Shown here: positions 56,806-64,000 of the stretch, piece after piece
How positions within the stretch are numbered: position 1 is the stretch's first letter
Layout: each line of letters starts with the position of its first letter
The notes under the pieces: model-generated
Database searches by the model: none
Told to the model about the DNA's origin: nothing
What the model saw: the letters and a program-made list of their open reading frames with translations, nothing else
From: Celoporthe dispersa
Lineage: Eukaryota > Ascomycota > Sordariomycetes > Diaporthales > Cryphonectriaceae
Assembly: GCA_016584495.1 (NCBI GenBank)
Contig: WAID01000002.1
Location: forward strand, 1,054,001-1,118,000
Length of the DNA: 64,000 bases
Reading direction: 5' to 3'
Translations under genes and position numbers: made by a program

Positions 56806-58264
56806 GGTTCCAAGGTTGGGGAGCAGAAGGAGGAGAGGGAAATAAAAAGAAAGTAAGGGTAGTGCTAGAGAAAGAAGGAAATATGTATAGTGGACGAGGT
56901 CGAGTTGTCCATGACGAGCAGTTGCTGGAGCTTCAGCGCTATGGAAGGTACCCTGTCCTCTGCCTGCAGATCGCTTACTTTCTCGTACCCAGGTGCTATC
57001 AAGATGGCGGGGTAAGCTGGCAGAAGAGCACCTTCCCTGGACCTTACAGGCACCCACTGGCGCTACTGGTGCCACTTACACTGTAGCACTCCAGCACCAC
57101 TGCTCGGCAACACGACTCTAGCGCGTCACACTCTACGCGTCCCCCCTGTAAACAAGAGCCTGCCTCACCCTCGACTCACCAGCACATACATCCTGCAGCA
57201 CATACATGTCCTATTTCCCAAGAGCATCAATAAGACTTGCCATCCCCTCAGTGGTCAACACTCAATATTGCATTCTACTGTTCGGGGTCACGATTCTACC
57301 TCATTACTCAGCCTATCCATTAGACACATCAGCGACTGCTTGTCTGCTCTGTTCCCTCGTCAACTTCCTGAGCTTAGACCCCAGAATTCCTTTGATGGTT
57401 CCTTCTCCTGAAATGCAGTAAGAGAAGTGAGCGTCTGAGTATCCAAAAAGACTTCACTTGTGGGACTGCAAGGAGACCTTGGGAAACATTTCTGCTGCTG
57501 CTGAGAGCAGAACACCTATGGTGACCTGATGAACCAACACAGCGCTTACTGCTCTATGCTCACTGGGCTCATCAGCTGAACAAGGGCCTTTGAGACCAGG
57601 TTTCTCAGCCTGTCAAAAGACTTGAATGATCTTCAAATGAGCACAATCTCAGTAATCCATGCAATGCACTGGAAAACTGCCCATGAGTCGGCAGCGCAGG
57701 TGACCACCACAGTGCTTCAATGCGGGAATGGAGCCTCGAGTGAGGAACAATGGCCCAGCATTCGTCAGGCATCAACGCCAAGCTGGGACTCGCCCAGGAA
57801 TGGGATTCAGGACTCTTGCTTCGTCAGCTCGCGGCCGGCCAACCGGGTCTCCTCTCCGCGTCGAGATTAAGGGGCCGGGACGAGATGTTCCGGATAAAGC
57901 GTCGAAATATATTATATCGTCCTCCTCTTTGGCCGTTTTGAGGCTCGGCATCTTGGCAAGTGGGCGATAGTGAGCTTTCTTCAGCCTGGTCACATGTTGC
58001 GCGGTAGTTTTGTTCAAGGGATCGATATATTGCGTACCGCGAGAAGGTTGGAGTATGATGCCGCGTGACGACCGCTCTCAGGTACGGCCATGCAGGGCCA
58101 CATGCATGATACGAGGAGAACATGTTCCCTCTCGATACTCTTAAATACGCAAGAACCTCACTGTCCTCATCGATTATAGTACCCTCCTCAACCTATGTCT
58201 CCAACTGTCCCTGAGACGAGCGTCGAGTCATACCAGCCAACCCCAGCCATAAAATAATACCACC
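56806..58264. other. Intergenic, divergent promoters of DDB1 and the LPMO
   Basis: About 1.46 kb. The 130 bp before the LPMO start carry TTAAATA (58140) and one CCCCAG, a possible CreA site (consensus SYGGRG). One such hit is expected by chance. I see no other gene. Confidence 0.4.
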
Positions 58265-59288
58265 ATGAAGTTCCCAGCCCTCCTGGCCTACGCCTCCTCC
58301 CTCGCCTCCGCCCACACCATCTTCCTCCAGCTCGAGACCGGCGGGACAACGTACCCCGTAGGCGACGGCGTCCGCGTCGAGAGCTATGACGGCCCCATCC
58401 AGGACGTGACATCCGACAGCCTCGCCTGCAACGGCGCCCCCAACGGCACGCCCGCCTCCACAGCCACCGTCCTCAACGTGACTGCCGGCTCGACCGTCAA
58501 CGCCGTCTGGAGGCACACTCTGACCTCCGGGGCCGACGACGTTATGGACGCGAGCCACCTGGGCCCGACGCTGGCGTATTTGAGGAAGGTGGATGACGCG
58601 GTGACGGATACGGGAGTCGGGGGTGGCTGGTGTGTTTCTGCTGTCTTTCCGTCTACGACGGCGCAACAAGATGGTAATTAACGCGGTGAGCAGGTTCAAA
58701 ATCCAGGAAGACGGGTACGACAGCGGGGTCTGGGGCACGTCCAAGGTTATCGACGACGCGGGCCTGCAGCCTATCGCTATTCCGGCGTGCATCGAGCCCG
58801 GCCAGTACCTCTTGCGCGCTGAGATGATTGCCCTGCACGGTGCCTCTACTTCTGGAGGTGCTCAGCTGTATATGGAGTAGGTTGTATGAAGAGATATGAA
58901 GAAGAGAGGAAAAGGTCGGCATAATGTTGCGCTAGGTCCGCTGACGAATATTTGTCTCTCAGATGCGCCCAGATTAATATTGTGGGAGGTACGGGCTCTG
59001 CCTCGCCGGCGACGTACAGCATTCCGGGTATCTACCATGTATGTGTCTACACTTGTATACCCTTGCTTCATCTATCCCGCCATCTTCCTTCTTATTTCGA
59101 TCATACTCGTGACTGATGAGTCCTCTCTCACAGGCCAATGATCCTGGTTTGCTCATCAACATATACTCGATGTGGGTTCTCCCATTCCCCATCACCCTCG
59201 TGGGTGCGCTTGTGTCTAAATTCCCTCGCTTCGTAGGACATCATCCTCGACGTACACCATTCCGGGTCCCGCTCTCTTTTCCTGCTGA
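58265..59288 (+). CDS. AA9 lytic polysaccharide monooxygenase
   Basis: A secreted copper enzyme (formerly GH61) that cuts cellulose or related glucans oxidatively. Five exons: 58265-58629, 58694-58876, 58963-59038, 59134-59171, 59237-59288; 237 residues and in frame throughout. After a 16-residue signal peptide the mature protein starts with His17 (AHTIFLQ), the first copper ligand. His98 in SHLGPTLAYLRKV is the second. Tyr181 in GAQLYMECAQINIVGG is the axial residue, with Gln179 and His170 nearby as in active members. The end ...GLLINIYSM-TSSSTYTIPGP is the usual AA9 close. There is no linker or CBM1. Expression is probably carbon-regulated, but only one weak CreA-like site is seen upstream. 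Confidence 0.93.
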
Positions 59289-59656
59289 GCTGAGACACCC
59301 TAGGACACAGCAAAGTTATTTCCACAGTTGCTTCTGCTCCGGTTGTGGCTGCATCTGTTTTCGTATAGCTAACCACGGGGCGGAACAAGGCAGACGAGGA
59401 GATGATTCAGTGCCAGTTGCGGCACATAGAGATGGACAATCACAGAGTAGTGTATTCTATGACGAGAGGACAACACAATGAAGCCAGAAAAAAAATCTCC
59501 AAGACCACTTGATTTCCAAGAACGCGAGAAGCTGCCACATCCATCACTTACCACATCCTGAAAAAAAAGTCCTGCCAAGAATTACTGCCCAGATCGCCGA
59601 CGTATACTATCAGAAAGATATCCCGCCCCAAATTACATCCTCCTTTATCTGACCCC
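59289..59656. other. Convergent 3' flanks of LPMO and PLD genes
   Basis: 368 bp between tail-to-tail genes, with two A runs (59488, 59563). Nothing else is seen. Confidence 0.4.
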
Positions 59657-62195
59657 TTAGAATCCACCCACGCCCTGCACTCTCTTAATGGCCCCCGTGA
59701 TCCCCTTAGCCCACGCGAACCGGCCCGGATCGACCCCAATCGCCCCATCCGCCATATTCCCTTCCGCATCCGTCCAGATCCCCGTCTCCTTGTTCAGCGC
59801 ACCGTAAATGTGTGTGTTCTGGTTCCTCCGCAGGCCGTCGATCCAAGCGCGGCACACCTGGTCACTCTCCAACAGCACGTTGATCTCCTGGCTGTGGAAC
59901 CAGGACTGCGTGTCCTGGTTGCCGTTGCCCTGTATGCCGATGCGCTCGTCCACGATCATGAGCTTGATATGGCAGCTGCGCTTCTTCTTCTCCTGGATGA
60001 TGGGCTTCGTCTGGTCCTTGGCGACGTACCAGAAGTAGTGCAGGCGATCCCTCGCGGGGCCGGACAGCGAGGTGTACAGCTTGTGGGCGATCATGTCGTT
60101 GTGCCCACCCTGCATCGGCAGCAGCTCGCCCGAGTCGTTGTAGCCCAGGCAGATGTAGCAGTAGACGTCGATGCCGCGCTCGCAGGCGGCGATGATCTCC
60201 GGGACGAGCGGCTCTGCGTTCAGGGTCGGGGACTGGATGAAGACGTTCTTCTGGGCGTTGCGCAGCGCCGAGAGCCAGGCCGCGTTCTGCGGCATCGAGA
60301 CGGATTTGTGGTTGGGTAGGCCGTAGGGCGCGCGGTTGACCATAGCGATGGGGAAGGGCTCATGGACAGTATGAGGGATGTACGGCGTCATCTCGTCCTC
60401 GGGCGCACACTCTGGCGCGTCAGCGGGAAACCCGACATTGATCGTGTGGTTCAGGTGGCGGTTCACAGCCTGAAGCTGCGTCTCTCCCTCCTTTGCAGAT
60501 ACTGATGCCTGCACGCGGAGGACTTCACCGGCAATGCTGTCGTCGTACTGCTGGTCGTCGGCGGTAAGCTCTGGCAGGGCATCCGAAGCTCCTGCGGGCA
60601 GCGGTACGTAGTTTCCCGGCTGCTGACCCGCATTCAAGAAGGCCGTCGTACCCTGGTCAGGTGCATGGTCGGCATTCGAAGCCTGACCTTGTGCGGAAAC
60701 CTGTTGCGCCCCATCTGTAGACCCGGTCTGGTGACCTGGCACGACGCTTTCGGTCGTAGATGGGCCAGTGACCACGTCGGCGCGCCGCGTGTCATCGCTC
60801 TGCAGTTCATGTTGGCTACCGTCGACATGACCAGGCTGCTGTTGTCCGCTGCGACTATAATTGTACGCTGTGGGCCGCTGCTGTATCTTGGCTGGATCGA
60901 CTACGGCGTTGTGACCACGAATCGAGCCGCTCGACCCAAACACACCAGCGTGCGACTCGTTGAAGCAAGAGAGACCGCCCTGGGCGGCAGGAGAGTTGTG
61001 GCTTGGCAGCGGGGGCTCAAGGCTCTTGTGCCAGGAGATCAGAGCCATATCGTACATTGAATCCACGATCGGGCCCTCCATGTGCACCATCATCTCCAGG
61101 TTCTCATTGTCCTGGATGTTGTTGCTCTGCAGGATGGCGATCTTCCTGTCAACGATCATGTACTTGCAGTGAAACGTTCCGAGAAGCGGGTGATGATAAT
61201 TCATGACCTGCAGGTCGATGTTCGGAATCTCGTGCGGTGCCGGGATCTTGACCTTGGGTCCGGTGAACTCCTTCTCGGAGACGACGTAGTGAGGCTCAAC
61301 CAGCTGCTTGGGGCTGCCTCTGTCGTAGATCAGCTTGAAGACGATCTTGGTGCCCCTCTCGCCAGCCCGGCGCGACAGCTCCCGCATAGCATCGGTGATG
61401 AACTTGGATGCCGTGCTGTTGGCCCAGTAGTTCGTGGCGAGGAAGACCTCCCTCTCGGCCCTCACAATGCAGTTGGCCATGTGCCTTACGATATCTGGGA
61501 TTCTAGTTCACAGTGAATTTTCAGCAATTCCATCAAAGGTAATGAAAGCCTCTAGTTCAATAAGGAGTACTTACGTCGAGATGACGGTCAAGGGCAGTAC
61601 GCCACAGCTGCCCATAAGAGACGGACTCACAACGCCGTGAGCCGGATTGCCCTTGAGAGACATGATCGCGTCATGATAAATCTACCACTGTCAGCTGCGT
61701 GTGTCCTGGCCAGAATGAACGACCTTCGTCCCTCCCCATCTCTTCTCTTCTGAGGACGATCCTCACCTTCAGAAACAGTTCGCTCGGCTGAGTCGGACCC
61801 CAGTGTCCACACTCGGCAGCCCGTTCCAGGTGATCGTTCGCGTCATGCTTGTCGGCATAATTGCTAGGATGGTGACCGTACAACTCCTTCCACGCCTTTC
61901 CCGGGGTCATTGAGGGATCCTTGGCCAGCAAAGACGACACGCTCTCAGGCGAGATGAAGAGCTTATACATCTCGTCGCTGATGGGACCCTTGAATACCAG
62001 CCCCTCCTTGGCGTCGTGCTCCGTCGCTTCTCCGGACATCCTTTCTCCCGTCATCTTGTCGTTACTGTTGTCCGTAAGGTCTTTTCTCTGTCGCGGGGTG
62101 GTGACTGCCCGGTAAGGCAGCTCGACGAGAGTCTGATAAACAACACTGCCTAGGTTCGAGGCTGGCTTGCCGCTGGCGTTGGGATCTTTCGTCAT
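59657..62195 (-). CDS. Phospholipase D-family protein with two HKD motifs
   Basis: A member of the PLD superfamily, probably cleaving phosphodiester bonds of lipids. Exons: 62195-61767, 61681-61575, 61502-59657; introns 85 and 72 nt; 793 residues. HKD1 is HCKYMIVDRKIAILQSNN (His290) and HKD2 is HIKLMIVDERIGIQGNGN (about 690). Both have H-x-K-x4-D and the following Asn or Gly-Asn. No PX, PH or C2 domain and no signal peptide is seen, so this is the short fungal type, not Spo14. Between the two halves lies a roughly 150-residue Gln/Ser/Gly-rich insert (residues about 350-500). The start at 62195 is the first ATG and gives MTKDPNASGKPAS. Confidence 0.88.
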
Positions 62196-63124
62196 GGCGA
62201 GAGAGAGAGGGAGGGAGAGAGAGAGAGACCGAGAGCGATCTGCAACCTATTATAAGAGATGGTGGGGTCCCGTCATGTAGGTACACTGGGGCGCAAGGTG
62301 GGCTGGCTGCCTTGCATGCAGGTTCTGGGACCCGCGGTGTGGGTGCTGACGCAGTGAGTAAGTAGTATCCACACCGCACCTCGAAGGGGGGTTCACACAG
62401 CCACCTCGGGCGAGAAAAGCTCTCGTACTATCTATCAGTTGAGTCTATAGAGGGGCGCGCGATGATGAAGCCCGGAGAGATCCGCAGGGTCTCCAGGCCA
62501 AGCTTTGCCAAGATCCGCGGCTCAGGGCCAGCAACGACGTCAGTGCGATGCTTGTCCTTGACTGAAGCGGGGGTAGTTTCTGGTTCTAGAATCTGGCCAG
62601 GTGTGTGTCGTGAGCCAGCCAGGTGGGATTGATTGGGTGAACTTGGGAGGGCTGACGATCAATCCGTCGTCTTCCACAATTGGCTCAAGAAGGCGTGTGT
62701 GCATGAGTTAGGACCGAGACCTTGCTTGAGCCGGCTTCAGGTTTGCTAGTGTGCCATTGCGCTGACGTCACAAGAGGCAGACCAGGTGCTGCCCATACTT
62801 GTATAAACATTGGAGCTAAGCATGGCGTACGATAAACAAGCTTGGGTTGAAGCTTTTCTAGCCAAATCAAGATGTCTTTGCTACCACAGAATTGCGACTT
62901 GTCTGCTATATCAGTTCTCAAGTACCGTTTGTTTGCTTGAATTTGAGTGAGACCTGAGCCCCGCTGACATCAATCATATTTCTAAGACGCAGATTTAACC
63001 TCATGGAATCCAAATGACTGGGAATAGAAGAGATGGTCCAAAGTCGCGCGCCTAGCTCCCGGCTCCCGCTCCCCCTAAACGGAAGATGTTATACACACTT
63101 GCTGCAGTTCGTCAGAGGCTGTTT
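62196..63124. other. Intergenic, PLD promoter and aminopeptidase 3' flank
   Basis: 929 bp. A GA repeat (62199-62226) sits in the PLD leader. The rest shows no gene, tRNA or repeat. Confidence 0.4.
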
Positions 63125-64000
63125 CTACAGCTCGTCCACCGCACCACCACCCTGGAGCTTCACAAAGTTGGTAGAGCCGAGCTCATACTGAAGGCGGTTG
63201 GGGTTAGCTCCTGGACGCGGCAACGAGGAAACATGGATGGGTCCACCTACTGCAAAAGCCAAAGTCATCTTGGCGTGCTGGAGCATGTGGTCGAAAGAGA
63301 GATACTTCAACGTATCGTCGGTGGAGTGGATGTGGTTATCACTGTCCTCAAACGCCGACTCGATGACAAATGCGGATGGATAGCCAGCCTTGGAGGCCGA
63401 TGCGTGGTCGCTGCAAGCATACCCGCACTTGGTCTCAACGTAGGGGATGTCGCAGTATTCAGCGATGATCTTCTTGATGAACTCGGTGAGCTTCTTGTCA
63501 ACGTAGTCGACAATCACGCCGACGCTCTCTGGCTTGCCTGCATCAAGAGTGCGCTGGACAAAACCGGTCATGTCTTGTTGCAGCATAGCCTTGACGTCTC
63601 GGTCGCTTCGCTCGTATTCGGAGAAGATGGCTTGGCTTCCCAGGAGGCCGCCTTCTTCGGCCGAGTACCAGTGGAATTCCTACAAGCAGCCTGTCAGAGG
63701 CACCCTGACAAGGATCAACAATCAGAGGGCTAGGTGTACCACGTACGACTGTGTTCTCCAGCTCTCCCTTCTGAACCGCGTCCGAGGTCAGGAACACCCG
63801 GAACGCCTCCAGAATCGTGACAGTCCCGCTCCCATCATCGTCCGCACCCGGTGCCGCAAGGATCGATGGCAACCAGAGGTTGATAGAGTCCTGGTGCGCA
63901 GCAACCACAACCGTAGAGTTGGTCTGGCCAGGTATCGTGGCGATGATGGATGACTGCTGCCAGCTGTGGGGAAACGCCTCCGCATGGATATCCTCGATGC
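63125..64000 (-). CDS. M28 leucine aminopeptidase, 5' end beyond the window
   Basis: A secreted zinc aminopeptidase of family M28E (Lap1-type) that frees N-terminal residues from peptides outside the cell. Visible exons are 64000(cut)-63747 and 63679-63125, with a 67-nt intron (GTACGT...TTGTAG). Zinc and catalytic residues can be read: His in VVAAHQDS, Asp in PGADDDGSG, Glu-Glu in YSAEEGGLLGS, and His in NHIHSTDD. KCGYACSDHASASKAGYPSA, with the conserved Cys pair, is a Lap1 signature. The C-terminus ends ...GGGAVDEL. The signal peptide and propeptide lie to the right of the window. The last residues are a little longer than usual. Confidence 0.93.

Overview
The window comes from a filamentous ascomycete, most likely a Sordariomycete. 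The genes carry many short GT-AG introns (57-225 nt) with CTRAY-type branch points, and intergenic DNA is rich in pyrimidine and homopolymer tracts. The gene set is typical of that group: PP4 with the Pezizomycotina insert, an AA9 lytic polysaccharide monooxygenase, an M28 aminopeptidase, a MID2-like wall sensor and an HSPA12-type Hsp70. There is no bacterial or viral segment, no transposon and no CRISPR array. I assign no species.

Layout. 0.3-7.3 kb: VAMP7-type R-SNARE (-) and SUV3 mitochondrial RNA helicase (+) share a promoter; then a UCH deubiquitinase (+) and PNP oxidase PDX3 (-). 8.4-9.5 kb: Pho80/Pcl-type cyclin (-). 9.5-15 kb: about 5 kb without a protein gene, holding one intron-containing tRNA-Glu(CTC). 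15-21.3 kb: an 806-residue low-complexity protein and a Ser/Thr-rich single-pass wall-sensor-like protein (both -). 24.3-27.2 kb: Hsp70-like ATPase (+). 28.4-32 kb: two related small secreted Leu/Asn-rich proteins (-). 33.7-37.7 kb: GNAT acetyltransferase (+), a small secreted protein (-), PP4 catalytic subunit (+). 38-46.2 kb: a 1033-residue unknown protein (-), RING protein (-), dethiobiotin-synthetase-like protein (+), PEBP with a signal peptide (-). 46.9-48.3 kb: secreted Cys-containing protein (-). 51.6-56.8 kb: Rieske protein RIP1 (-) and DDB1 (-). 58.3-64 kb: AA9 LPMO (+), phospholipase D family protein (-), M28 leucine aminopeptidase (-, cut by the right edge). The genes are mostly unrelated housekeeping and secreted functions. 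There is no operon or obvious metabolite cluster.

Two things stand out. (1) At least eight conserved genes are broken by one extra base, nearly always inside a C5/C6 or G5/G6 run (one T7). Removing one base from each run restores the family sequence and makes the total CDS length divisible by three. This looks like systematic homopolymer over-calling, but reads or cDNA must decide. (2) The VAMP7 gene carries, in frame after its TAG stop, a second transmembrane-like segment that resembles the first. Possible readings are alternative splicing, stop-codon editing or a decayed duplication.

Exon limits are my own splice-site readings, checked by frame and by length modulo three. Family calls rest on recognised motifs, not on a database search.
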